Positions 16,069 to 25,040 of a stretch of DNA of 43,634 nucleotides are shown here, in pieces (the first letter of the stretch is position 1; each line of letters starts with the position of its first letter). The notes beneath the pieces are model-generated. The model saw only the letters and a list, made by a program, of their open reading frames with translations. It did not search any database and was not told the origin of the DNA. This DNA is from Dehalococcoidia bacterium (GTDB taxonomy: Bacteria > Chloroflexota > Dehalococcoidia > GIF9 > AB-539-J10). A program made the position numbers and the translations under genes. The stretch spans positions 1 to 43,634 of the forward strand of contig JAGHCA010000039.1 of NCBI GenBank assembly GCA_021160725.1, read 5' to 3'.

Positions 16069-18816
16069 TTAGATTTTCTCCACCCTAACTGCTGCAACTT
16101 TAAACTCGGGAATCTTGGAAATAGGGTCGAGCTCAGGATTGGTGAGAATGTTGGCAGAGCTCTCAGCAAAATGGAAGGTCATAAACACCACTCCAGGCGG
16201 CAGAGCTTCAGTTATTCTGGCTCTAGTGGTGACTTCACCGCGTCGGGAGCTGACCTTAACTTTATCACCCTCGGTTATGCCAAGCTGTTCAGCATCCCCA
16301 GGGTTGATTTCCAGCACACCATCAGGCTTTAGAACATTGAGCACATCTACCTTGCGAGTCATCGTGCCGGTGTGGAAGTGATATAAGCTGCGCCCTGTGG
16401 TGAGGATCAAAGGATAATCTTCGTCAGGCATCTCTCCTGGAGGAATATACTTCAAGGGTGCAAATCTGCCCCTTCCTCTAACAAAAATGTTCGTGTGTAA
16501 TATGGGTGTACCTAGATGGCCATCAGTCGGGCAAGGCCACTGAAGTCCACCATTTTCTAGCCTCTGGTAACTTATGCCCCCATAGCTGGGAGTAAGATTG
16601 CGAATTTCTTCCATTATGGTGAATGGATGGGTATAGTCAAAGCCTTTGGCCCCTAATCTCTGGGCGACTTGACAAATAATCCACCAATCAGGTTTAGAAT
16701 CTCCAATTGGCTCAATAGCTTTTCTTATCCGCTGCACCCGACGCTCGGTGTTAGTAAAGGTACCATCCTTTTCAGCAAAGCTCGCTGCTGGCAAGACAAC
16801 GTCGGCAAACTTTGCCGTTTCCGAAAGAAATATGTCCTGGACTACAAGAAACTCCAGTTTTGCCAGTGCCCCCCGTACATGGTGAGCATCAGCATCACTT
16901 AACACCGGATTCTCACCGATCACATACAATGCCTTCAAATCCTTACAGTAAGCCGCTTCAATCATATCAACCAATGTGAGCCCCGGAGAAGGAGATAAGG
17001 AACAGCCCCAGGCAGCCTCAAACTTCTTTTGGATAGCTGAATCATTTACCGCCTGATAGCCGGGATAGACATTAGGCAAGGCGCCCATATCACAAGCACC
17101 TTGCACATTGTTCTGACCTCTAAGCGGATTAACGCCGGTGGAGGGCTTTCCTACGTTTCCAGTAAGCATTGCCAAGTTAGCGGTAGCTAACACATTGTCG
17201 GTACCGTGGGAATGTTGGGTAATACCCATAGCGTACAAGATAGCAGCAGGGCTATTGGTAGCAAACATGCGAGCAGCTTCTACAATCTTGCTCTGCGGTA
17301 CTTTGGTAATCCGTTCGACAAAATCAAGGTCGAAGTCTTTCAAGGATTCACCGAAAGCATCGAAGTTCTCGCATCTTTCCCTGATGAACGCCGAGTCAAG
17401 CAGTCCTTCATCCACTATAACCCTCATCATCCCCATTAGCAAGGCGACGTCTGTGCCAGGGCTATGTTGTAGCCAAATACTGGCAAAGCGACAAAGTTCA
17501 ATCTCGTAGGGGTTAGCCACGATGAGTTTCCCCCCATTATTCACCGCACGGGCTATCCTGTACCCAAGCACAGGATGGTTTTCTGTAGTATTGGTGCCGA
17601 TGGCTAAAATACAGGCGGCGTCCCCAATGTCATTGATGGAATTAGTCATTGCTCCACTGCCAAAGCTCTGAACCAGGCCAGCTACAGTAGGCGCGTGACA
17701 CAGTCGCGCGCAGTGGTCCACATTATTAGTGGCCAGTACTGCTCGAGCGAATTTCTGCATGACATAGTTTTCCTCGTTGGTACACTTAGCTGATGCAATT
17801 ACCCCAACTCCATTTGACACGAAATCTCTCAATCTCTTGGCCACCAGTTCTATTGCTTCATCCCACCCGGCTTCACGGAAAACGTCATGCGTTTTCATAT
17901 TTTGCCCTGCGTCCCGGGGAACGCCGGGGATTCGAATAAGAGGCGTGGTAAGCCTTTCCGTATGACTAACAAAATCATAACCCCAACGTCCTTTCACACA
18001 CAAAGTACCGCGATTAACTGGACTCTCGGAGTCACCGCGCACGGAAACAATCTTATTATCTCGAACACCTAAATATATGGAGCAGCCAACACCACAATAG
18101 GGGCAAATGGTCTTAACCTCTTGGGTTGGTGTCTTTTCCCATTTAGGCACCAATGCTCCAGTAGGACATCGAACTACACATTCACCACAGGATTTGCAAA
18201 TAGATTCGGCAATCGGTTTATCGCCAAAGGTTGCTACCTTTGCCGAGTTGCCACGAAAGGCTATGTCAATAGCATCATGGCAAACTATCTCATGACAGGC
18301 CCGCACACATTTGGCACAAAGAATACACTTGTTCAGGTCACGAATAAACGCCGGATGGCTATCATCTACAGGAAACACTTGAGTATTTTTCCGCAGTCGG
18401 TCAACATGGTTTTGCTCCATACCCAAATACCGAGCAACCTTAAGTAGTTCACAATCCTGGTTTTTAGCACAGACAAGGCAATCGCCGTGATGATTGACGG
18501 TGATAAGTTCCATAGTGATACGGCGTGATTGATTTACCTTTGGAGTCTCGGTGTACACCACCATCCCATTAGTTACTGGCGTAGTACAGGAGCTCACCAA
18601 ACCCCTCATTCCTTCTATCTCGACCACGCAGAGGCGACAACCCCCGTAAGGCTTGAGGTCAGGGTCATAACAAAGCGTAGGAATATAGATTCCAGCATTG
18701 AGTGCCGCCTCAAGCACAGTAGCTCCCTTTTTTGCTACCACTTCCTTTCCATTAATAGTCAGCTTGATAGAGGCTGTGCCATTTTCTCTAACGTTGGTTG
18801 CAGGGATCGCATTCAT
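16069..18816 (-). CDS. fdhA: Formate dehydrogenase alpha subunit, cysteine type, with NuoG-like N terminus
   Basis: A 915-residue molybdopterin (Mo or W) enzyme. The N terminus is NuoG-like: a [2Fe-2S] ferredoxin (CYDPDLKPYGGCRLC, then C in SSCTTPV), the His-Cys cluster segment HHGDCLVCAKNQDCELL, and two [4Fe-4S] motifs (CILCAKCVRACHEIVC, CKSCGECVVRCP). The catalytic part begins with ICPYCGVGC. The metal ligand lies in DHCARLCHAPTVAG, and the ligand codon is TGT (Cys), not TGA (Sec). It catalyses formate/CO2 interconversion. With NuoE and NuoF directly upstream it forms a soluble NAD-linked complex of the FdhA-HydBC type; NAD or NADP use is not decided. SD AGAAGGTG supports the start. No twin-arginine signal is present, so it is cytoplasmic. 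Confidence 0.93.
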   Translation of the reverse strand: MNAIPATNVRENGTASIKLTINGKEVVAKKGATVLEAALNAGIYIPTLCYDPDLKPYGGCRLCVVEIEGMRGLVSSCTTPVTNGMVVYTETPKVNQSRRITMELITVNHHGDCLVCAKNQDCELLKVARYLGMEQNHVDRLRKNTQVFPVDDSHPAFIRDLNKCILCAKCVRACHEIVCHDAIDIAFRGNSAKVATFGDKPIAESICKSCGECVVRCPTGALVPKWEKTPTQEVKTICPYCGVGCSIYLGVRDNKIVSVRGDSESPVNRGTLCVKGRWGYDFVSHTERLTTPLIRIPGVPRDAGQNMKTHDVFREAGWDEAIELVAKRLRDFVSNGVGVIASAKCTNEENYVMQKFARAVLATNNVDHCARLCHAPTVAGLVQSFGSGAMTNSINDIGDAACILAIGTNTTENHPVLGYRIARAVNNGGKLIVANPYEIELCRFASIWLQHSPGTDVALLMGMMRVIVDEGLLDSAFIRERCENFDAFGESLKDFDLDFVERITKVPQSKIVEAARMFATNSPAAILYAMGITQHSHGTDNVLATANLAMLTGNVGKPSTGVNPLRGQNNVQGACDMGALPNVYPGYQAVNDSAIQKKFEAAWGCSLSPSPGLTLVDMIEAAYCKDLKALYVIGENPVLSDADAHHVRGALAKLEFLVVQDIFLSETAKFADVVLPAASFAEKDGTFTNTERRVQRIRKAIEPIGDSKPDWWIICQVAQRLGAKGFDYTHPFTIMEEIRNLTPSYGGISYQRLENGGLQWPCPTDGHLGTPILHTNIFVRGRGRFAPLKYIPPGEMPDEDYPLILTTGRSLYHFHTGTMTRKVDVLNVLKPDGVLEINPGDAEQLGITEGDKVKVSSRRGEVTTRARITEALPPGVVFMTFHFAESSANILTNPELDPISKIPEFKVAAVRVEKI

Positions 18817-18848
18817 CTTGGCACCTTCTTTATATGCTAATATAATAT

Positions 18849-20762
18849 TTAAGACTTGGCGACTACTGGGATGGGCTTCTCGGGGATACCCGAGGGTTTT
18901 GGCCCGCTAACTTTGACCACAGCGCTGAATTTAGGTGGGCAGACATCAAAGCAAATCCCACAGTTGATGCACTTATCTTGATCAATAACATGCACCATCC
19001 GCTTGCCGCCCTCAATAGCCTGTACAGGACAGTTCCTAGCGCAAATCATACATCCCTGACATTTGTCAGGAAGTATATAGTAAGATATGAGAGCCTGGCA
19101 CTGCATCGCGGAGCAGCGTTTCTCAACTATGTGTTCTTCGTACTCATCACGAAAATAGCGAATACTGGTGAGCACTGGGTTGGGAGCTGTTTGTCCCAAC
19201 CCACATAAGGAATTACCTTTAACTGATTCTGCCAATTCCTGCAGAAGTTCAACGTCTCCTGGCTTTCCTCTTCCTTCAGTAATATCTACCAAAATATCCA
19301 GCATCTGCTTAGTGCCCCAGCGACAGGGTATACACTTTCCGCAAGATTCAGCTTGGGTAAAAGTGAGGAAGAATTTTGTAATATCGACCATACAAGTATC
19401 CTCATCTATTACTACCATCCCCCCTGAGCCCATAATAGATCCTGCTTGGGTAAGAGATTCGTAATCAACGGGCAGGTCGATCAAACTCTCGGGTATGAAA
19501 CCACCTGATGGGCCCCCAGTTTGAATTGCTTTCAGACGCTTGTTTTCAGGAATTCCCCCACCTATTTCATATAAAATTTCACGCAAACTAATTCCCATTG
19601 GAACCTCTATGAGTCCAGTGCGAACAACTTTTCCTGCTAGGGAAAAATTCTTGGTACCCTTGCTCTTCTCAGTACCATAGCCAGCATACCATTCTGCGCC
19701 TTTCGCAATAATAGCTGAGACGTTGCTCCAAGTTTCCACGTTATTGATATTTGTTGGCTTTCCCCACAAGCCAGACTGGGCTGGAAATGGAGGCCGAGAG
19801 CGAGGCATCCCCCGTCTACCTTCGATGGAAGCCATCATCGCAGTCTCCTCTCCACAGACAAAAGCACCAGCGCCCTCTTTTATTTTGATATGGAATTTAA
19901 AGCCAGAGCCCATAATATCATCACCTATCAACCCATATTCCTCCATTTGTTTGATAGCAATTCGTAATCTTTGGATCGCTAGAGGATATTCAGCTCGGAT
20001 ATAAATGTATCCTTCTAACGCACCGATTGCATACGCCCCAATGAGCATTCCTTCCAATACAGCATGCGGATCACCTTCAAGAAGCGCTCGATCCATAAAT
20101 GCCCCTGGATCCCCCTCGTCAGCATTACATATTACATATTTAATATCACCGGGCACATCGTGGCAGAATTGCCATTTAATCCCAGTGGCAAAGCCAGCTC
20201 CACCACGACCTCTCAACCCTGATTTCTTTATTTCATCAATCACTTCCTGCGGTTTCATCCTCAGTGCCTTAGCCAGGCCTTCATAGCCACCGTTAGCGAT
20301 GTAGTGGGCTATATTCTCCGGATCGATATTCCCGCAATTACGCAAAGAAATACGCACTTGAGGTTTGAGCACTGGCAAGTCAAAAAGCTTGGGAATACCA
20401 TCTAATGTTCCCTCTCCACGAGTGCCGAGAGCTAGATCGGGGCGTGGATTGTCGGCAATTAAATAGTCTGCGATGATTTCCGACATAAGCTCCGGAGTAA
20501 GATTTCCGTAGAAGACACTCGGTTTGCCTGGCTTTATCACTTCGATCAAGGGCTCTGCATAACAGAGACCAATACAACCAACTGGAAGAATATCGGTTTG
20601 TATATTCCGCTTGGCTAACTCCTGATTAAGAACATCGAGTATGTCTTCAGCACCAGCTGCTCGCCCACAGGTTCCCATACCTATTAGAATGCGGATGCTC
20701 TCGCTCTGCTGCATTGTTTTCCATTGTAGTATAGCTTTCTCCTTAATTTCTTCGAAGCTCAC
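18849..20762 (-). CDS. NuoF-like NAD(P)H/FMN subunit of the formate dehydrogenase complex
   Basis: A 637-residue protein. Residues 1-110 are a thioredoxin-like [2Fe-2S] domain (GMGTCGRAAGAEDI, GCIGLCYAEP). The NuoF core has GLRGRGGAGFATG and CNADEGDPGAFMDR for FMN and NADH, then SLBB, then the N3-type cluster CGKCIPCRWGTKQM with a later Cys in SLCGLGQTAP. The C terminus has two ferredoxin motifs (CQGCMICARNCP, CINCGICFDVCP). This architecture is that of HndC/HydB and bifurcating FDH subunits. The start is GTG, overlapping the nuoE stop as GTGA. It lies 32 bases before fdhA in one operon. A second copy is in the ACS operon (29358-31277). Confidence 0.92.
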   Translation of the reverse strand: MSFEEIKEKAILQWKTMQQSESIRILIGMGTCGRAAGAEDILDVLNQELAKRNIQTDILPVGCIGLCYAEPLIEVIKPGKPSVFYGNLTPELMSEIIADYLIADNPRPDLALGTRGEGTLDGIPKLFDLPVLKPQVRISLRNCGNIDPENIAHYIANGGYEGLAKALRMKPQEVIDEIKKSGLRGRGGAGFATGIKWQFCHDVPGDIKYVICNADEGDPGAFMDRALLEGDPHAVLEGMLIGAYAIGALEGYIYIRAEYPLAIQRLRIAIKQMEEYGLIGDDIMGSGFKFHIKIKEGAGAFVCGEETAMMASIEGRRGMPRSRPPFPAQSGLWGKPTNINNVETWSNVSAIIAKGAEWYAGYGTEKSKGTKNFSLAGKVVRTGLIEVPMGISLREILYEIGGGIPENKRLKAIQTGGPSGGFIPESLIDLPVDYESLTQAGSIMGSGGMVVIDEDTCMVDITKFFLTFTQAESCGKCIPCRWGTKQMLDILVDITEGRGKPGDVELLQELAESVKGNSLCGLGQTAPNPVLTSIRYFRDEYEEHIVEKRCSAMQCQALISYYILPDKCQGCMICARNCPVQAIEGGKRMVHVIDQDKCINCGICFDVCPPKFSAVVKVSGPKPSGIPEKPIPVVAKS

Positions 20763-21271
20763 TGTGCCTCCTTGTTGAATATCTCCCCTACCTTTGTCAC
20801 TGTCATCCTCCCATGCACTTTATTATTAGCAACCACAACTGGTGCCAATGCGCAAGAACCAAAACAAGCTATCGTCTCTAACGAGTACTCCAGATCTGGG
20901 GTGGTTTCACCGGCACTAATGCCTAATTGCTTTCCAATTTCAGCAAGGATTTGTGCACTACCACGCACATGGCAGGCAGTCCCCCGACACACTCTAATAA
21001 TATTCCTTCCCGTTGGCAGAAGTTTGAATTGAGCATAGAATGTACCTACCCCAAAGACGGTGCTTTCCGGCAGCTTGAGAAATTTGGCTAGCTTTTTCAT
21101 CGCCAACTCTGGCAGGTAGCCAAAAACCTGTTGGACTTGCTGCAAGATGGGGATAAGTTCATCTTGACTGCCCTTATAGGAATGCAGAATTTCATTCAGG
21201 CGTTTTTGAATAGCAGCCTCCTGATTGGTTACGCCCACTTGAACATTTTGACCTATTGAAGGATTCACCAT
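20759..21271 (-). CDS. NuoE-like [2Fe-2S] subunit of the formate dehydrogenase complex
   Basis: A 170-residue thioredoxin-fold [2Fe-2S] protein of the NuoE/HndA family: a helical N terminus (LIPILQQVQQVFGYLP), CRGTACHVRG for the first two cysteines and ETIACFGSCALAPVV for the second two. It delivers electrons between NuoF and partners. The frame opens at ATG 21286, but ATG 21271 has the better SD (GAGGTG) and matches the family start. It is first of three genes nuoE-nuoF-fdhA, behind a promoter-like element at 21402-21429. Confidence 0.9.
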   Translation of the reverse strand: MVNPSIGQNVQVGVTNQEAAIQKRLNEILHSYKGSQDELIPILQQVQQVFGYLPELAMKKLAKFLKLPESTVFGVGTFYAQFKLLPTGRNIIRVCRGTACHVRGSAQILAEIGKQLGISAGETTPDLEYSLETIACFGSCALAPVVVANNKVHGRMTVTKVGEIFNKEAQ

Positions 21272-21401
21272 TTTACACCTCAACATTCACCATCTCTCGT
21301 GAGACAGCCTTGAAATAGGTGTCTTCAAAGTATCCAGCTAGGCTGATTCTCTGAGAATAGCTCAAAGCGTGAACTCTACTACAAATAGGGACGCTAATGC
21401 A

Positions 21402-21429
21402 ATTATAACCCATTGTGATTGTTCCACAA
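21402..21429 (-). promoter_or_regulatory. Possible promoter of nuoE-nuoF-fdhA
   Basis: On the minus strand: TTGTGG (21429-21424), 16 bases, perfect TATAAT (21407-21402). Transcription would start near 21395, leaving a leader of about 124 bases before the nuoE ATG at 21271. Confidence 0.45.
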
Positions 21430-21494
21430 CTCTTTTCGGCGTCTTTCAACCCTTCGCCTTCTATCATTTTAGAGGGAAAATTTCGATCGCTAGG

Positions 21495-22142
21495 TTAAGC
21501 AGAGGAAATATCTTTAATTAACTTCCAGATGATAGCTTCACAAAGCACAGTTACATCCTCGGTGGAAAGATAATCAGAAATATTGGCATCGAACAATATG
21601 TTTCCATTGGGAGCAACCTCTTCATCCCCTCTCCATAATACTAAGGTTATGGGCACATGACTGAAAGCATTAATGATTACAGAGGCATCTCCATAGTCTG
21701 CTTTGTCGCCGCCTAATTTTACTGCCTTGCTTATAAGCAGCTCAGGATTGCGGCCAAAATGCTTTACCAAAGGGTTTATGGTTCTCTGGAAAAATGCTGG
21801 AAAATAGTCCATGCCTCCCGGCAGCTGTTTATAGGTAATCAATATATCGGTAGGCGGGGTGCCCTTTGCCATAGTGAAGTAGTGAAGTATCAGGGTTTTG
21901 TCCTTCAGTGGGACTTCTACTTTGCTGTCCCCTAACGAAATTTCGACATCGGGAAAGGTGATATGATACGGCTTATTTAGATAATCAATAATTATCTTAT
22001 TAGTACCTACATACATCGCACCACTTTTACAGCATTGTTCTTCTACATCGCTGATTTTGGACAACTGCTCACGAGCAAGATTATAAGAAAGCTCAAAGCC
22101 CTGCTCCCGGGAACCGTGTGATGAAGAATGTTGGTTTTTCAT
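21495..22142 (-). CDS. DUF3786 protein of unknown function
   Basis: A 215-residue soluble protein that I recognise as DUF3786 from the segments ILHYFTMAKGTPP, YKQLPGGMDYFPAF, KHFGRNPELL, LWRGDEEVAPNGNILFD and STEDVTVL. No catalytic motif is evident; a Cys pair (EEQCCKSGA) sits near residue 37. DUF3786 genes occur in anaerobes near corrinoid and Wood-Ljungdahl genes as far as I recall, which fits this locus. Its ATG overlaps the metF stop (TAATG), so it is translated with metF and is probably tied to folate/C1 metabolism. Function is unknown. Confidence 0.75.
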   Translation of the reverse strand: MKNQHSSSHGSREQGFELSYNLAREQLSKISDVEEQCCKSGAMYVGTNKIIIDYLNKPYHITFPDVEISLGDSKVEVPLKDKTLILHYFTMAKGTPPTDILITYKQLPGGMDYFPAFFQRTINPLVKHFGRNPELLISKAVKLGGDKADYGDASVIINAFSHVPITLVLWRGDEEVAPNGNILFDANISDYLSTEDVTVLCEAIIWKLIKDISSA

Positions 22143-23071
22143 TATGGTGTAAACTTAGGACGGGGTAAAAGACCAGCCGCCTCTACTATCTCAGGTACTG
22201 CTTCCTCCCACTCAATAGCCATGAGATGAATACCCGCTACACCCTCAATTTCCCGCACCTGATTGATAATATCAATGCAGAGTTTGATGCCCTCCTTAGG
22301 CACTTGTTCCTTAGGCACTCCTTGAAGCTGTGTGATAACACTATCTGGTACATCCATCCCCGGAACTCTGGTTTTCATATATCTTGCAGCACCTACCGAT
22401 TTTATAGGAGCAACACCAGCAAGTATCTTTACCCTCTCATGTAATCCTCTGTCTCGTACCATCTTCATCCATTCAGCGAATTTATCCACATTGTAGACAA
22501 TCTGGGTTTGAATAAAATCCGCCCCTGCTGCTACTTTCTTAGCAAGACGTGCCACCCGGAACTCAAAAGGGTCGGCAAAGGGATTAGCAGCAGCCCCGAT
22601 GAAGATACGAGGCTCGACCACCATTTCCTCGCCACACTGAAACTCCTTGTCATCCCGCATGCCCCTCACCATCTTAACAAATTGAATAGAATCGAGATCA
22701 TAAACTCCTTTGGCTGTAGGATGATTGCCGAATTTTTGGTGGTCGCCCGTGAGACACAACATATTATTGATGCCCAGTGCTGCAATACCCAACACATCCA
22801 TCTGAAGGGCAATGCGATTGCGGTCGCGGCAGGTCATCTGGACAACAGGGTCTAAACCTTCCTCTTTGGCTATAAGGCAAGCTGCCCAGGATGCCATGCG
22901 CACTACTGCAGTTTGACCATCGGTGATATTGCAAGCGTCTACATAACCTTTGAGTATCTTTGCTTTTCTCTTAATTACCTCAGAGTCAGCGCTTTGTGGC
23001 GGTCCCAATTCACCTGTGACAGCAAACTGTCCAGCCTCCAGCACCTGTTCCAAATTACTTTTTGTCTTCAT
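22142..23071 (-). CDS. metF: Methylenetetrahydrofolate reductase MetF, copy 3 (hydrogenase-linked)
   Basis: A 309-residue MetF homologue with TCRDRNRIALQMD, NNMLCLTGD, YDLDSIQFVKM, GADFIQTQIVY and ILAGVAPI. The start ATG has a strong SD (AGGAGGGG). It follows a broken metV copy and an intact one, and all lie downstream of a [NiFe] hydrogenase and its protease. This context suggests hydrogen as the electron source for methylene-THF reduction, in contrast to copy 1, which sits with Hdr genes. That functional split is inference from gene order. Confidence 0.9.
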   Translation of the reverse strand: MKTKSNLEQVLEAGQFAVTGELGPPQSADSEVIKRKAKILKGYVDACNITDGQTAVVRMASWAACLIAKEEGLDPVVQMTCRDRNRIALQMDVLGIAALGINNMLCLTGDHQKFGNHPTAKGVYDLDSIQFVKMVRGMRDDKEFQCGEEMVVEPRIFIGAAANPFADPFEFRVARLAKKVAAGADFIQTQIVYNVDKFAEWMKMVRDRGLHERVKILAGVAPIKSVGAARYMKTRVPGMDVPDSVITQLQGVPKEQVPKEGIKLCIDIINQVREIEGVAGIHLMAIEWEEAVPEIVEAAGLLPRPKFTP

Positions 23072-23096
23072 AAGCCCCTCCTAATCTTGCCATTTG

Positions 23097-23828
23097 CTAT
23101 ACTCCTAACGCCTCTAACGCCTTCTTCGTCCCCTTCAATTCCTGTAGCAGGTCGATGGCTTCAACCTCTAAACTGCGTGGTCTTACTGCTTTACTCCAAT
23201 CATGTGGCTCTTGTATCTTCGACAGGTCATCAAGTTCACCAAGTTCCTTTAATCTCCTGTATATCATGACCCAAGCACAGTCACGTGTAGAGTCTACTTC
23301 ACACTTGCCAACCGTGGTCGTTCCGCCACACGGGCCATTCAATAACCCCTTTGGGCATTATACAAGTGGACAAATCCCGGCAGTTCTACCAAGCTCGCAT
23401 TCCCCACAGGCTTGGCGTTCCTCTTTGAACTTGGTAGGTCCTCCGCTGGAAAAGCCAAGGGCATTGTTTGATGGATACATAAGCTTCACAATACCCATTT
23501 CCTCTTCCAAATATCCTCTTACAGCTTGCAAACCATCTCCACAGCTCTGCATCAATATGGCATCGCACTTCTCTATCTCCTCCCTATGCTCCTTCAGAAA
23601 CATGGAAGACATCGGAAGGTAGCAGGTAAATATTCCGAATGGCAATCCAATCTTGCCTACGATCTCCTTCCCTTTCTTTGTCAATTTCTCTGCCATCTCA
23701 TCCACCTCTTTTATGCCACCTGTGTGGAAGATTGTGGCACATCCTCCACAGTCCATCAGAAATATCTTTTTCTTACCATCCAGATATCCTAAAATCTCAT
23801 CAAAAGGTTTTTGAACTTGCGCATTCAT
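23097..23828 (-). pseudogene. metV: metV copy 2 interrupted by a single in-frame TAA
   Basis: One uninterrupted reading frame of 244 codons apart from TAA at 23360-23358. Before it: MNAQVQKPFDEIL...GICPLV (156 residues); after it, in the same frame: CPKGLLNGPCGG...EALGV. The stop replaces the Arg found in copy 1 (CPIVRCAKG) and copy 3 (CPIARCSKH). The start is well formed (SD GGAGGG), and the part after the stop is still well conserved (CEVDSTRDCAW). This is therefore either a very recent nonsense mutation, a sequence error, or a tolerated read-through. A TTG at 23342 could restart translation, but a fragment starting inside the LNGPCGG motif is unlikely to work alone. Confidence 0.8.
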
Positions 23829-23908
23829 TTCTTCCCTCCTAAATAATTCATGTATTTGACATGTGAGCCGCGGTAGCTCTTAAGGACTGCCTCTCTCACA
23901 CAATAACA

Positions 23909-24559
23909 TTAAGAAAGCCTCTTTACTGGTGGTCCTGACGTAAGGCTTACACTCCAATTCTTTGGCATCACAAGCCTTTCCAATTTATCAAGTTGTCCTA
24001 GTTTGGCAAGACGATCAATGATCTGTTGCCAAACGCAAGGTATGTCTGGATTAACTTCACATTTACCACCTTGCGAGCCACCACAGGGACCATTAAGCAG
24101 ATGCTTAGAACATCGGGCAATAGGACAGAGGCCACCAGTAAACTCTAACACACAATCACCACACTCAAGGCAGCGCTCCGCTTCTTTCCATTCAGCATGA
24201 GCACCACCTGAGGACAGAGTATCGCAGCCAGGATGGACTACCTTATTCACTAATTCCGCCACCGTCTGCACTCCAGCACCATCTGTCAGAACTAGGATAG
24301 AATCAGCAGCAGCAATTTCCTTTTTGTAGGTTCTAAGTTTCAAGTTGGTTAACGCACTATCACATAACATATCCACAACTACCGAGCCTGCGATAGTTTT
24401 GCCTTGTGCCTGCAGATTTCTCTCCATTTCTGCTACTTGCTTTTCCCCACCACTCTTCCAACCTTCAGCGCAGCCTTTACAGCCGACGAGAAAGACGTTC
24501 TTATCCCCATCAAGGTAGCTTAGAATTTCTTCAATTGGTTTTTGTTCTGAAATCAGCAT
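23909..24559 (-). CDS. metV: MetV, methylene-THF reductase partner subunit, copy 3
   Basis: A 216-residue MetV-family protein. The N-terminal half has VGCKGCAEGWKSGG; the C-terminal half has the cysteine-rich metal-site region CLECGDCVLEFTGGLCPIARC, LNGPCGGSQGGKC and the later CVW. It is intact, in contrast to the next gene downstream. Its ATG overlaps the protease stop by 7 bases and has SD GGAGAGGG. With MetF copy 3 it would form the reductase core of this hydrogenase-linked unit. Confidence 0.87.
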   Translation of the reverse strand: MLISEQKPIEEILSYLDGDKNVFLVGCKGCAEGWKSGGEKQVAEMERNLQAQGKTIAGSVVVDMLCDSALTNLKLRTYKKEIAAADSILVLTDGAGVQTVAELVNKVVHPGCDTLSSGGAHAEWKEAERCLECGDCVLEFTGGLCPIARCSKHLLNGPCGGSQGGKCEVNPDIPCVWQQIIDRLAKLGQLDKLERLVMPKNWSVSLTSGPPVKRLS

Positions 24560-25014
24560 TTTCCCTCTCCTTCAGAATTATTAAGTTCTGCCAAAATAGC
24601 ATCTATTATCTGAGGTATTTTATCTTGAAGCTCTGGCGACAATTCCAAACCCCACTCTATCTCTTTGGGCTCAACTCCAATAATGACAGTCTCGCCTATG
24701 CTATGCCAAAGCTTCATTAACATTAAATTATCCACTAAGCCCATATCGTGAAGGGATAGAAATGGCTTTGGCTCTAGGGCTATATCCTCAATGTTAAAAC
24801 GGTAAATTTGTCCAGGCGGTCCTCCACCCTTAACAGCATCTACTATGATCAATTTATCAGTGCCCTCAGCAAACTGCAATATATCGGGGCATGTTCCTCC
24901 ATCTATTATTTTTACCTCGGTGAGATGGATTTCTTCCAAAGCATGTGCTACATGGCAACCAATCCCGTCGTCTCTTAACAGAGCACTTCCTATTCCCAGA
25001 ACAAATTTTCCCAT
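24553..25014 (-). CDS. Hydrogenase maturation endopeptidase (HyaD/HycI family)
   Basis: A protease of about 153 residues that removes the C-terminal peptide of the large [NiFe] subunit after nickel insertion. It has the family start FVLGIGSALLRDDGIG, the metal-site Asp in IIDGGTCPDIL, IVDAVKGGG, and the His in LSLHDMGLVD. A TTG at 25047 would extend it into the hydrogenase gene, but ATG 25014 with SD AAGGAAAG is the better start. It follows the large subunit by 26 bases, and that substrate ends in a matching cleavable tail. Confidence 0.9.
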   Translation of the reverse strand: MGKFVLGIGSALLRDDGIGCHVAHALEEIHLTEVKIIDGGTCPDILQFAEGTDKLIIVDAVKGGGPPGQIYRFNIEDIALEPKPFLSLHDMGLVDNLMLMKLWHSIGETVIIGVEPKEIEWGLELSPELQDKIPQIIDAILAELNNSEGEGKC

Positions 25015-25040
25015 TCCCGAACTTTCCTTCAAATTTCTTA

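Noticed and set aside
17690-17720. Possible selenocysteine site in formate dehydrogenase.
   Set aside because: The ligand codon in DHCARLCHAP reads TGT (Cys), and the frame has no in-frame TGA here.
21273-21467. 64-codon open frame just upstream of nuoE on the minus strand.
   Set aside because: It has no SD and no family features, and contains a promoter-like TTGTGG-16-TATAAT for nuoE. It is more likely untranslated leader.
23097-23342. Separate small protein formed by the 3' part of the broken metV.
   Set aside because: It would start at TTG inside the LNGPCGG motif with no SD and lack most of the domain. It is the tail of the interrupted gene.
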